Shown here one piece after another: positions 7,543 to 14,000 of a DNA stretch of 15,936 nucleotides. Numbering within the stretch: the stretch's first letter is position 1; each line of letters begins with the position of its first letter. Position numbers and translations under genes: made by a program. Below the pieces are notes generated by a model. It was not told the origin of the DNA, ran no database searches, and was given only the letters and a program-made list of their open reading frames with translations. Source of the DNA: Gammaproteobacteria bacterium (GTDB lineage Bacteria > Pseudomonadota > Gammaproteobacteria > UBA7966); contig DNIF01000257.1 in the NCBI GenBank assembly GCA_003485715.1, positions 1 to 15,936 on the forward strand. The letters are read 5' to 3'.

Positions 7543-8151
7543 TCAATGCGGCATCAGCGACTTCAATGCCGCGCGGATCAGCGCCTCGCAACCAAGGCCC
7601 GGCTGCGCCGCTGCCTGCACGTAGCGGCTGGCCTCGGCCGGCCTGTAGCCCAACGCAACCAGGGCCGCGACCGCATCGGATTCCGGATCCCCGGGCGTCG
7701 CGCCGACACTGGTGCCAGCCAGCGTGATGGCCGACACCCCCCCGGCCCCGGCGACCAGCCGGTCGCGCAGTTCCACGATCAGTCGCTCGGCGGTCTTGCG
7801 ACCGATCCCGGGGATGGCCACCAGCCGGGTCACTTCAGCGGCCTGCACAGCGGCGACGAGCGCATCGGGCTCCAGCCCGGACAGTACGGCCAGCGCCAGC
7901 CGCGCGCCGATGCCGTTCACCCGCAGCAGTTCGCGGAATAGCCGGCGCTCGCCCTCGGAGGCGAAACCGTAGAGCAGGTGGGCGTCCTCGCGCACCACGA
8001 GGTGCGTGCGCAGCGTGAGCCGCTCACCGCATTCCGGCAGCCGGTAGAAGGTGGACATCGGTGCCTCGAGTTCGTAGCCCACCCCGCCCACATCGACCAG
8101 CAGCCACGGTGGGCGTTTCTCGACGAGGATGCCGGTCAGTTGCGCGATCAT
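7543..8151 (-). CDS. ruvA: Holliday junction DNA-binding protein RuvA
   Basis: RuvA tetramers bind the four-way junction and load RuvB rings. I start at ATG 8151, which overlaps the ruvC stop in an ATGA and gives the standard opening MIAQLTGILVEKRP and 202 residues (E. coli 203). The N-terminal OB domain (1-64) is followed by two helix-hairpin-helix motifs, VNGIGARLALAVLSGL (around 80) and IPGIGRKTAERLIVELRD (around 112). A Gly/Ala linker then leads to the C-terminal RuvB-binding domain (AVAALVALGYRPAEASRYVQA). Confidence 0.97.
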   Translation of the reverse strand: MIAQLTGILVEKRPPWLLVDVGGVGYELEAPMSTFYRLPECGERLTLRTHLVVREDAHLLYGFASEGERRLFRELLRVNGIGARLALAVLSGLEPDALVAAVQAAEVTRLVAIPGIGRKTAERLIVELRDRLVAGAGGVSAITLAGTSVGATPGDPESDAVAALVALGYRPAEASRYVQAAAQPGLGCEALIRAALKSLMPH

Positions 8152-8750
8152 CGGCGCCGGCCCCCGCGACGCCATCCGAGTCGCAGCAACTCGGCGGCGG
8201 CCGGTGCCATCCTCGCGTGACCAGCTACCTGCCCCGCGACCTCTGCGAGGCGCGCCTGCATCCGCCGCTGATGCGCATGACAGATGGCCACGGCCAGCGC
8301 GTCCGCTGCGTCGGGCGGCGGGGCTGCGGCAAGGCCCAGCAACTCCGTGACCATGTGCTGCACCTGGGTCTTCTCCGCCCGGCCAGTGCCGGTGATGGCC
8401 TGCTTCACCTGAGTGGCGGCGTGCTCGCTCACCGGGCAGCCACCAGCCAGGGCAGCCGCCAAGGCAGCCCCGCGCGCCTGACCGAGCTTGAGCGCCGCCT
8501 CCACATTGCGGTTCATGAACACCCGTTCGATGGCCACTTCGTCCGGGGCGTGCGTGCTGACCACGCCGGCCACTTCACGATGGATGAGACCGAGGCGCTC
8601 CGGAAAGGCGGTGCCGCGTACCGACACCACCCCATGCGCGACGTGCAGCACTTCCCCACCGCGGATGCGCACCACGCCCCAGCCGGTCGCCAGCGAACCG
8701 GGGTCGAGCCCGAGCACCAGCAGACCGCGGGCGCCCTCAGGCAGGTGCAA
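8148..8750 (-). CDS. ruvC: Crossover junction endodeoxyribonuclease RuvC
   Basis: RuvC is the dimeric, metal-dependent resolvase that cuts Holliday junctions. All four acidic catalytic residues are visible: Asp16 in LGLDPGSLATGWG, Glu75 in EVAIERVF, Asp147 and Asp150 in PPPDAADALAVAICHAH. Numbering is from TTG 8750, the only start codon between the upstream stop and the conserved core; the alternative is GTG 8717 (VLGLDPG), which removes eleven residues. Neither has a convincing Shine-Dalgarno. At 200 residues it is longer than E. coli RuvC (173) because of a basic C-terminal tail ending WRRGGRRR. It is in the same frame as the upstream methyltransferase gene, separated by one TGA and ten codons. 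Confidence 0.95.
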   Translation of the reverse strand: MHLPEGARGLLVLGLDPGSLATGWGVVRIRGGEVLHVAHGVVSVRGTAFPERLGLIHREVAGVVSTHAPDEVAIERVFMNRNVEAALKLGQARGAALAAALAGGCPVSEHAATQVKQAITGTGRAEKTQVQHMVTELLGLAAAPPPDAADALAVAICHAHQRRMQARLAEVAGQVAGHARMAPAAAELLRLGWRRGGRRR

Positions 8751-8780
8751 GGAGGGGCCCGCTGCGCCCGGGGTACTGCC

Positions 8781-9509
8781 TCATGCCACCGCCATGAGGA
8801 TATTGCCCGGCGAGAGGTCGAAGCCGTACTTCGAACGCGTATCGACCACGGCATAGCCCACGCCCAGCCCGTGGAAGAAGTCCAGCACCGCGTCGCGGTT
8901 GCGATCGCGAAACTCCAGGATGCAGGTGGGTCTGGATTCACTGAAGAGCTGGCGGGCGCCAGCGAGCACGTTGAGTTCGTGCCCCTCCACGTCGATCTTC
9001 ACGAAACTCACGTTGGTGAGGGCCAGGTCATCCAGCCGGATGGTCTCGATGGTGCGTCGCTCGAAGCTGTCGGCGTCGAGGTCGATCTGCTGCTCGAGCG
9101 AGGCCCAGCCGTCCAGCCGCGCCCTCCCCTTGAGCGGGATCCGGAGCTCACTCGTGCCCGCCGCCGCCGAAACGGCCTTGTGGATGAGCCGCAACCCGGG
9201 CAACTGGGCATGGCTCAGGTCTTCGGTCAGCGCGGTGTTCGGTTCGAAGGCCAGGATCTCGCGGAACAGCCCCGTGCGCGCCATGGCATAGGACCAGAGG
9301 CCCATGTTGGCCCCCACATCAAGCGCCACCCCGGGACGCGCGTAGTCCCTGATGCGGCTGACCTCCGGCTCCCAGCGCATGATCCAGGCCCAGCGCACGA
9401 AGCGCAGCGCCAGGGCATGCCGCTTCGGCGTGAGTGGATAGACGAAGCGATCGACCGCCCGCCCGGCGAGATGGCGGAATCCGTACTGTCCCAGCCTGCC
9501 CTGACGCAT
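8781..9509 (-). CDS. FkbM family SAM-dependent methyltransferase
   Basis: FkbM-type enzymes O-methylate sugars, polyketides and other small or glycan substrates; the substrate here is unknown. From ATG 9509 the product is 242 residues. This start is chosen because GGAGG lies 7 bases upstream; the frame runs 42 codons further without a good site. The Rossmann SAM-binding motif LDVGANMGLWSYA is at 63-75, FEPN at 88-91 supplies the acidic ribose contact, and the family signature KIDVEGHE is at 171-178. The tail ILEFRDRNRDAVLDFFHGLGVGYAVVDTRSKYG fits the family. No signal peptide or membrane helix, so cytosolic. It sits between yebC and ruvC, where most gammaproteobacteria have no such gene, and is probably an insertion. 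Confidence 0.88.
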   Translation of the reverse strand: MRQGRLGQYGFRHLAGRAVDRFVYPLTPKRHALALRFVRWAWIMRWEPEVSRIRDYARPGVALDVGANMGLWSYAMARTGLFREILAFEPNTALTEDLSHAQLPGLRLIHKAVSAAAGTSELRIPLKGRARLDGWASLEQQIDLDADSFERRTIETIRLDDLALTNVSFVKIDVEGHELNVLAGARQLFSESRPTCILEFRDRNRDAVLDFFHGLGVGYAVVDTRSKYGFDLSPGNILMAVA

Positions 9510-9737
9510 TCGCCGTCCTCCGCTCCGAAGAGCAACCGTTGCCACGACTACTCGGGCGGCCTCAGCCGCGCGGGCGGATTGTGGGTCAGAGGCACTGCTT
9601 GCCGCAAACCGGGCACCGGTCGGCATTCGGGACATCCGATCTGCTCATCGTGTGAGGACTGGATCCCCGTCCCGGCGGCGACTGGCCGCGGCTGCGGCAA
9701 CCCGGTTCGTGGCGCAACATGAGGAGCGCGGTCGGGC
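9510..9737. other. Spacer between yebC and the methyltransferase gene, with a doubtful 20-codon ORF
   Basis: This 228-base stretch has no clear gene. On the minus strand 9586-9648 encodes a 20-residue peptide ending DRCPVCGKQCL, a CxxCxxxC arrangement like a zinc ribbon. There is no Shine-Dalgarno before its ATG. A second frame over the same bases also yields CPEC. It may be chance, a remnant of a Cys-rich small protein or a leader peptide. No strong promoter or terminator was seen. Confidence 0.25.
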
Positions 9738-10484
9738 TCACAACTGAGCGAGGATCGCCTCATCGATGTCGGCGTTGGAGTACACCTCCTGCACGTCGTC
9801 GAGGTCTTCCAGCAGTTCGAGGAGCTTGACCATCTTCGCTGCGTCCTCGAGCCCCAGGCTGGCGGTGGTGGCGGCGCGCTGGGTGATCTCGCTCGTGGCC
9901 GGTGTCAGGCCGGCCGCCTTCAGCGCGTCGGTCACCGTGGCCCAGGCCTCCGGCGTGGTGATGACCTCGATGCCGCCGTCCTCTTCCGCTCGCACATCCT
10001 CGGCGCCGGCCTCGAGCGCCACTTCCACAATGGCATCCTCGCTGGTGCCCGGCGGGAAGGTCAGCACGCCACACTTGCGAAAGAGGTAGGCCACCGAGCC
10101 GTCGGTGCCGAGATTGCCGCCGCACTTGCCGAAGGCGTGACGCACCTCGCCCACTGTGCGGTTGCGGTTGTCGGTCATGCAGTCCACCAGCACGGCCGCG
10201 CCACCCGGGCCGTAGCCCTCGTAGCGCACCTCCTCGAGGTTCTCGCCACCCACCTCGCCACTGCCACGCGCCACCGCGCGATTGATGGTGTCGCGCGTCA
10301 TGTTGGCACCCAGTGCGGCATCGATGGCCGCCCGCAGGCGGGGGTTCGAGGCCGGGTCACCGCCACCGCCGGTACGGGCAGCCACGGTTATCTCGCGGAT
10401 GAGTTTGGTGAAGAGCTTGCCGCGGCGGGCGTCCTGGGCGCCCTTGCGGTGCTGGATGTTGGCCCACTTGGAATGGCCGGCCAT
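9738..10484 (-). CDS. yebC: YebC/PmpR family protein
   Basis: YebC proteins have been described as DNA-binding regulators and, more recently, as ribosome-associated factors that ease translation through proline stretches; which role dominates here cannot be read from sequence. The 248 residues begin with the invariant MAGHSKWANIQHRK, followed by KLFTKLIREITVAAR, RAAIDAALGANMTRDTI, the centre YEGYGPGGAAVLVDCMTDNRNRT and GGNLGTDGSVAYLF. The C-terminal part is acidic and ends LEDLDDVQEVYSNADI. Length is typical. GAGGG lies 6 bases before the ATG. It follows aspS (via nudB in E. coli) in many genomes; here about 4 kb of other genes intervene. Confidence 0.97.
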   Translation of the reverse strand: MAGHSKWANIQHRKGAQDARRGKLFTKLIREITVAARTGGGGDPASNPRLRAAIDAALGANMTRDTINRAVARGSGEVGGENLEEVRYEGYGPGGAAVLVDCMTDNRNRTVGEVRHAFGKCGGNLGTDGSVAYLFRKCGVLTFPPGTSEDAIVEVALEAGAEDVRAEEDGGIEVITTPEAWATVTDALKAAGLTPATSEITQRAATTASLGLEDAAKMVKLLELLEDLDDVQEVYSNADIDEAILAQL

Positions 10485-10573
10485 TAGGGACCCTCGGTCT
10501 GCGTCCGGTGGATGACGGGGCGCAGAGTGTAGCGCCGGCCAGGGCGGCCCAGGCGGGTGCTGCGAGAGTCGTG

Positions 10574-10603
10574 TCAGGCCGGGCCGCCATCGACCCAGCC
10601 TGA
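10574..10603 (-). terminator. Hairpin after the repeat-bearing VPLPA gene, terminator-like without T-tract
   Basis: Seven bases after the stop codon the transcript can fold TCAGGC-x-GGG / CCC-x-GCCTGA around a 10-base loop, with a single mismatch. The sequence after it (CACGACT) is not T-rich, so it is not a canonical intrinsic terminator. The location between two unrelated genes supports transcript-end or stabilising function. Confidence 0.4.
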
Positions 10604-10610
10604 CGACAAA

Positions 10611-11720
10611 TCAGGCGCTGGTGACGACCCCCGTCCGCCGCCGCCGCGACAGCAGCACACCGCCGCTCAGGGCCGATACGAACAACCAGGCCGCCGCGGG
10701 CAACGGCACCACCACCCGGCTGAAGTTGCCGACGCAGGAGGGGTCGAAGGGTCCGCTCGCGCAGGGTGTCTGACCGAGGTCGGTCGTCCCCAGGACGGTG
10801 TCGTGGGTGGTTGTGATGGTCTCGAACAGCGGGATGGGCTGGTTGAACTCGTCGAACACCATCTCGCCGTTCAGACCCCGCTGGAACAGCGCGATGGGCT
10901 GGCCGGCACCGTCCAGCACCAGTTCTCCGGGATCGCGACGCTGGAACAGCGGGATTGGTTCGCCATTTTCGTCCCGCACCAGATCGCCGAACTCGTCCTG
11001 CTGGAAGAGCGGGAGCGGGTTGCCGTTTGCATCGCGCTCGAAGAGCGGGATCGGCTGGCCCAACTCGTCCAGCACCAGTTCACCACCCTCGTAGCGCTGG
11101 AAGAGCGGGATCGGATTGCCATCGTCGTCCAGCGCCGTTCGCGTTATGGTCGCAAAGCCTCTCACATCGAGGAACAGGCCGGCCCCGTAGAAGAAGTACT
11201 GCCCGAAGGGCGCACTGCCCCCGGTGGGACTGAAGGTCCCGAGCAGCAGGTCCGAAGGTGCGAGAGCTTGGAGATCGAAATCACGCCGGATGGTGAACGA
11301 CGAGGGGCCGAAGTCGAAGTCGAAGTCGTAGGGGGGGCCATCGGTGCACCCTGCGGTGAAGCTGGTCGCGCAGGTGAAGAAGACGTTGGCAAAGACCTCA
11401 GTAGGCTGGAACACCACGCCCGGATCCTGCCGGTTGAAGTTTTCGATGACCACCCCCAAAGCGTCCCGCGCCTCGAGCCTATCCGGCAGGTAAAGCGGAT
11501 GCAGCAGGCTCGCGTCCGAGCTGCTGCCGATGACCGGCGGCCGTTCGCTATCGAGCGTGAAGCGGAGCCAGATGGGGATGTTATCGGTGGGCAGCACCAC
11601 CCCCGTGGGTTCGATGAACTCGAGTGTGCCGAAGGGGGCGGCGGCGGCGCTGCCGGCCCCCGCGCCGAGCAGGACGGCCAGCGAGAGGCGGCCGGCGAAA
11701 CGGGTGAACGGGCGGGACAT
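10611..11720 (-). CDS. Exported VPLPA-CTERM protein with six 20-residue PIPLFQR repeats
   Basis: Function unknown. From ATG 11720 (GGAGG 5 bases upstream) it has 369 residues; an in-frame start 17 codons earlier would give a poorer signal peptide. Residues 1-28 are a signal peptide ending AAAA. Residues 29-189 look beta-rich (GTLEFIEPTGVVLPTDNIPIW) with a Cys pair in FFTCATSFTAGC. Residues 190-301 are six tandem repeats with D/N/G turns and PIPLFQR endings. A linker with two more Cys (PCASGPFDPSC) leads to the sorting signal at 338-369: VPLPAAAWLF, hydrophobic helix, then SRRRR. In VPLPA-CTERM families this tail is cleaved by exosortase XrtD and the protein is fixed to the surface or matrix. 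No exosortase lies nearby. The frame is intact. Confidence 0.85.
   Translation of the reverse strand: MSRPFTRFAGRLSLAVLLGAGAGSAAAAPFGTLEFIEPTGVVLPTDNIPIWLRFTLDSERPPVIGSSSDASLLHPLYLPDRLEARDALGVVIENFNRQDPGVVFQPTEVFANVFFTCATSFTAGCTDGPPYDFDFDFGPSSFTIRRDFDLQALAPSDLLLGTFSPTGGSAPFGQYFFYGAGLFLDVRGFATITRTALDDDGNPIPLFQRYEGGELVLDELGQPIPLFERDANGNPLPLFQQDEFGDLVRDENGEPIPLFQRRDPGELVLDGAGQPIALFQRGLNGEMVFDEFNQPIPLFETITTTHDTVLGTTDLGQTPCASGPFDPSCVGNFSRVVVPLPAAAWLFVSALSGGVLLSRRRRTGVVTSA
10818..11153 (-). repeat. Six tandem repeats (five of 60 bp, one of 36 bp) within the VPLPA gene
   Basis: The codons for LFQ/LFE recur on the plus strand at 10821, 10881, 10941, 11001, 11037 and 11097, so spacings are exactly 60, 60, 60, 36 and 60 bases. 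Consensus of a full unit is xxxGELVxDExGQPIPLFQR. Units in protein order end GNPIPLFQR, GQPIPLFER, GNPLPLFQQ, GEPIPLFQR, GQPIALFQR and NQPIPLFET; the third (36 bp) has lost eight residues from its first half. Each unit reads as two short strands joined by an Asp/Asn/Gly turn (DDDGN, DELGQ, DANGN, DENGE). I know no named family with this unit. Confidence 0.93.
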
Positions 11721-11757
11721 GGGCACCTCCGGTGGCAGGCGTAGGGCCAAGGCGCGG

Positions 11758-11776
11758 AGCGGACGTCGCATCCGCT
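11758..11776. other. Short inverted repeat upstream of the repeat-bearing VPLPA gene
   Basis: AGCGGA/TCCGCT, six base pairs with a seven-base loop, about 40 bases upstream of the chosen start, in the 154-base spacer after nadA. It could be a 5'-leader hairpin or chance in GC-rich DNA. No clear promoter was found in this spacer. Confidence 0.3.
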
Positions 11777-11874
11777 TGGACCCCGGAAGCTACAGGAGCA
11801 CCCTGCCGCCGACCGTGAAGATCGTCACAATCCGCAACCCCGACCCGCGTGCCGTGCGCCACCGCCGCTCCGGC

Positions 11875-12957
11875 TCAGGCATCCCCCGCCAGGAAGGGAT
11901 CACCGCGACCGGCGGAAAACTCCAGCAGTCGCTTGATGGGGCGGTAGGCGCGGCGACCGAGCGCAGGGTCGATGTGGATCTCGTTCGCGCCCGTCTCCAG
12001 CGCCTGCAACACGCCGCGCAGGCCGTTCATCGCCATCCACGGGCAGTGCGCGCAACTGCGGCAGGTGGCACCGCGCCCGGCGGTGGGTGCCTCGATGAGG
12101 CGCTTGCCCGGGGCCACCTGTTGCATCTTGTGGAAGATGCCCTTGTCCGTGGCAACGATGAACTCGGGGGCAGCGAGCGTCGCCACGGCCTGGATGAGCT
12201 GGCTGGTGGAGCCGACCACGTCGGCCAGCGCGATCACCGCGGCCGGTGACTCCGGATGCACCAGCACCTTCGCCTGCGGATGCTGGCGCATGAGGTCGTT
12301 GAGTTCGCGCCCCTTGAACTCCTCGTGCACCACACAGGAGCCGTTCCAGAGCAGCAGATCGGCACCGGTCGTGTGGGCGATGTAGTCGCCAAGGTAGCGA
12401 TCCGGGGCCCAGATGAGTCGCTCGCCGCGGTCCTTGAGGAAGTTCACCAGGGCCACGGCGCTGCCGGAGGTGGCTACCCAGTCCGCGCGCGCCTTCACGG
12501 CCGCGCTGGTGTTCGCATAGACCACCACCGTGCGCTCCGGATGGGCATCGCAGAAGGCGCTGAAGGCGTCCGCTGGGCAACCCAGATCGAGCGAGCATTC
12601 GGCCTCGAGCGTCGGCATCAGCACCCGCTTCTCGGGATTGAGGATCTTCGCCGTCTCGCCCATGAAGCGCACGCCGGCGACCATCAGGGTGGTGGCCGGG
12701 TGTTCGTGACCGAAGCGCGCCATGTCGAGCGAGTCCGAGACATGCCCGCCGGTCGCCTCGGCCAGGGCCTGGATGGTTTCATCCACGTAGTAGTGGGCCA
12801 CCAGCACGGCGTTCTCGCGCACGAGCAGCGCGCGGATCTGCGTTTCGATCGCAGCACGCTCGGCAGGCGCGAGCGACTCGCAAACCGTGGGCGGTACTTC
12901 GAAGCGGGGTGCTACCGGGGGCCGCATCTGCACCCGCGCCGGATCAGGCTGGTTCAT
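11875..12957 (-). CDS. nadA: Quinolinate synthase NadA
   Basis: NadA condenses iminoaspartate (from NadB) with dihydroxyacetone phosphate to quinolinate, the de novo entry to NAD, in the cytosol, using a 4Fe-4S cluster. The 360 residues include VLVAHYYVDETIQALAE, GGHVSDSLDMARF, VAGVRFMGETAKILNPEK, and the three cluster cysteines expected from E. coli: Cys121 in EAECSLDLGC, Cys208 in NGSCVVHEEF and Cys305 in CRSCAHCPWMAMN. VHPESP, GSTSQLI and the C-terminal NEIHIDPALGRRAYRPIKRLL complete the family pattern. Length is slightly above E. coli (347) from an N-terminal extension. It lies between two VPLPA-CTERM genes, with no other NAD genes in view. An inverted repeat sits in its leader. Confidence 0.97.
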   Translation of the reverse strand: MNQPDPARVQMRPPVAPRFEVPPTVCESLAPAERAAIETQIRALLVRENAVLVAHYYVDETIQALAEATGGHVSDSLDMARFGHEHPATTLMVAGVRFMGETAKILNPEKRVLMPTLEAECSLDLGCPADAFSAFCDAHPERTVVVYANTSAAVKARADWVATSGSAVALVNFLKDRGERLIWAPDRYLGDYIAHTTGADLLLWNGSCVVHEEFKGRELNDLMRQHPQAKVLVHPESPAAVIALADVVGSTSQLIQAVATLAAPEFIVATDKGIFHKMQQVAPGKRLIEAPTAGRGATCRSCAHCPWMAMNGLRGVLQALETGANEIHIDPALGRRAYRPIKRLLEFSAGRGDPFLAGDA

Positions 12958-12977
12958 GCTCTGGGGCTCGCGAAGGA

Positions 12978-12992
12978 CGTGGATCGTCCACG
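12978..12992. promoter_or_regulatory. Perfect inverted repeat in the nadA leader, possible operator
   Basis: CGTGGATCGTCCACG is a perfect 6-base-pair inverted repeat around a 3-base centre, ending 21 bases before the nadA ATG. NAD genes are often controlled by repressors (NrtR, NadQ, NiaR types) binding such sites; I cannot match this to any one consensus. It may instead form an RNA hairpin. No firm promoter was found in the rest of the 157-base spacer (12958-13114). Confidence 0.4.
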
Positions 12993-13114
12993 ATACACCG
13001 TGCCTTCGACCGCGGCTGCATTTCGACGTGCGGGGCGCTGATACCGACGGGTGGTCCCCGGCAAATCTGGTCCAGCGCGCATGCGGCAGACCGACCCGCC
13101 GTGCGCGAAGATTC

Positions 13115-13771
13115 TCAGGCCAGATTGGCCCGCGCGCGCGCTCGAAGCAGCGGTAGCAGCGTGGCCGCCCCGAAGAGCCAGACCGCGGCCGGCAGCGGCA
13201 CGATCTGCGCGGTTACGGAGCTGAACTCGCCCGCGCTGAGCGCGAAGCTGCGCCGGGCGAGCGTGGCGGTCGGATGGCTGAACTCGAACACGAGGTGCAA
13301 CAGGGTGAAGTCCCGGAGTTGCAAGTCCAGCAAGCGATCCGGGAACAGGGCCGACGGGAAGCGCGCCTCGAAGCGCAACTCGCGCAGCGCGTAGTCCGTG
13401 CCAGGAATGCTGCCGAAGACCGACCCCTGACCGCCGCCGCCGGCACGCGCACTGATGGACATCAGGTTGGCGCTGAGCGGCACGATTTGCAGATCGGCGT
13501 CATCGGCCAGGAAGGTGAAATCGCCGATGGAAATGCGCGCGTCCTGCACGCCGGCGATGAGGCGAGGGGCCTGGAGTGCGCCGGTGCGCGGGCGGTCGAG
13601 GTCGAGCAGGACGCGACCGGCCACCGGCGTGCCAGCAACGAAGGGCCCAATGTCGAACTGGTCGCTCAGCGCCCGGAAAGTGACCTCGACCGGGGCGGCA
13701 CCTGCCGTGCCAGTGGCAAGAAACGCTGCGGCGAGGAGACCTGTGGCAAGGAGAGATGTCAGGCGCATCAC
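13115..13771 (-). CDS. Exported VPLPA-CTERM protein, small, beta-rich
   Basis: Function unknown. The 218 residues (from GTG 13771; ATG 13768 is equally possible, GGAG lying 10 or 13 bases upstream) start with a clear signal peptide, LLATGLLAAAFLATGTAGAA, cleaved near residue 26. The body (about 27-190) alternates hydrophobic and polar residues as in a beta-sandwich (VEVTFRALSDQFDIG, ARISIGDFTFLADDADLQIV, LLDLQLRDFTLLHLVFEFS) and has no Cys. The sorting tail is residues 191-218: VPLPAAVWLFGAATLLPLL followed by RARAR. This predicts processing by a VPLPA-specific exosortase and release to the surface or extracellular matrix. It lacks the repeats of the larger neighbour and shares no obvious body sequence with it. 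Confidence 0.82.
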   Translation of the reverse strand: MMRLTSLLATGLLAAAFLATGTAGAAPVEVTFRALSDQFDIGPFVAGTPVAGRVLLDLDRPRTGALQAPRLIAGVQDARISIGDFTFLADDADLQIVPLSANLMSISARAGGGGQGSVFGSIPGTDYALRELRFEARFPSALFPDRLLDLQLRDFTLLHLVFEFSHPTATLARRSFALSAGEFSSVTAQIVPLPAAVWLFGAATLLPLLRARARANLA

Positions 13772-13838
13772 GTGAATAAGGCTCCGGAAGTGGAAACGTT
13801 CAGACGCAGCATAGGGAAGTCAGGGGGCGCGATGCGGC

Positions 13839-13854
13839 TGCAAACAGACTTCCT
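13839..13854 (-). promoter_or_regulatory. Possible sigma-54 promoter of the small VPLPA gene
   Basis: On the minus strand AGGAAGTCTGTTTGCA carries the GG and GC doublets spaced by exactly ten bases and a full TTGCA at -12; the -24 half matches the TGGCAC consensus poorly. It would start transcription about 55 bases before the gene. Exosortase target genes in some bacteria depend on RpoN with PrsK/PrsR, which makes this worth noting. The other two VPLPA genes show no comparable site. Confidence 0.3.
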
Positions 13855-13891
13855 TGGTTGAAGCGTGACGCGATTCACACATTGTCCAAGC

Positions 13892-13948
13892 GCTGGATCC
13901 CCGCCGCAGCCTGCCCCCGAGTGCCCTTGTCGGGGGCAGGGATGACGG
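13892..13948. repeat. REP-like palindromic element between two VPLPA genes
   Basis: The core CTGCCCCCGA/TCGGGGGCAG (13911-13939) is a perfect 10-base-pair inverted repeat with a 9-base loop. It is flanked by GCTGGATCCCCGCC on one side and GGGATGACGG on the other. These flanks resemble the widespread CTGGATCCCCGCC...GGGGATGACG interspersed palindromes of proteobacterial genomes. There is no T-tract, so although it lies after a stop codon it is not a standard terminator, but it may end or protect the transcript. Confidence 0.55.
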
Positions 13949-14000
13949 TGCACGCGCGGGGCGAGCACAGCGCCGTAGTCGGGACGCGCAGCCGATCTCC

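Noticed and set aside
8061..9722. Plus-strand open frame of 553 codons opposite ruvA, ruvC and the methyltransferase gene
   Set aside because: Shadow of real minus-strand genes in GC-rich DNA; the translation is His/Arg/Gly-rich with no recognisable domain.
10818..11153. CRISPR-like regular spacing in the VPLPA gene
   Set aside because: The whole unit is coding and degenerate, stays in frame, and there are no unique spacers or cas genes.
10557..11744. Plus-strand open frame of 395 codons with LEERDRL-like repeats
   Set aside because: The repeats are the antisense image of the 60-bp units in the VPLPA gene, which has a signal peptide, a sorting tail and a good ribosome site.
11721..11874. 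Sigma-54 promoter before the repeat-bearing VPLPA gene (GGTCGGGGTTGCGG)
   Set aside because: A TTGC is present but no GG doublet stands at the required ten-base spacing.
13911..13939. Intrinsic terminator after the first VPLPA gene
   Set aside because: The stem is strong but neither strand has a following T-tract; annotated as a REP-like repeat instead.
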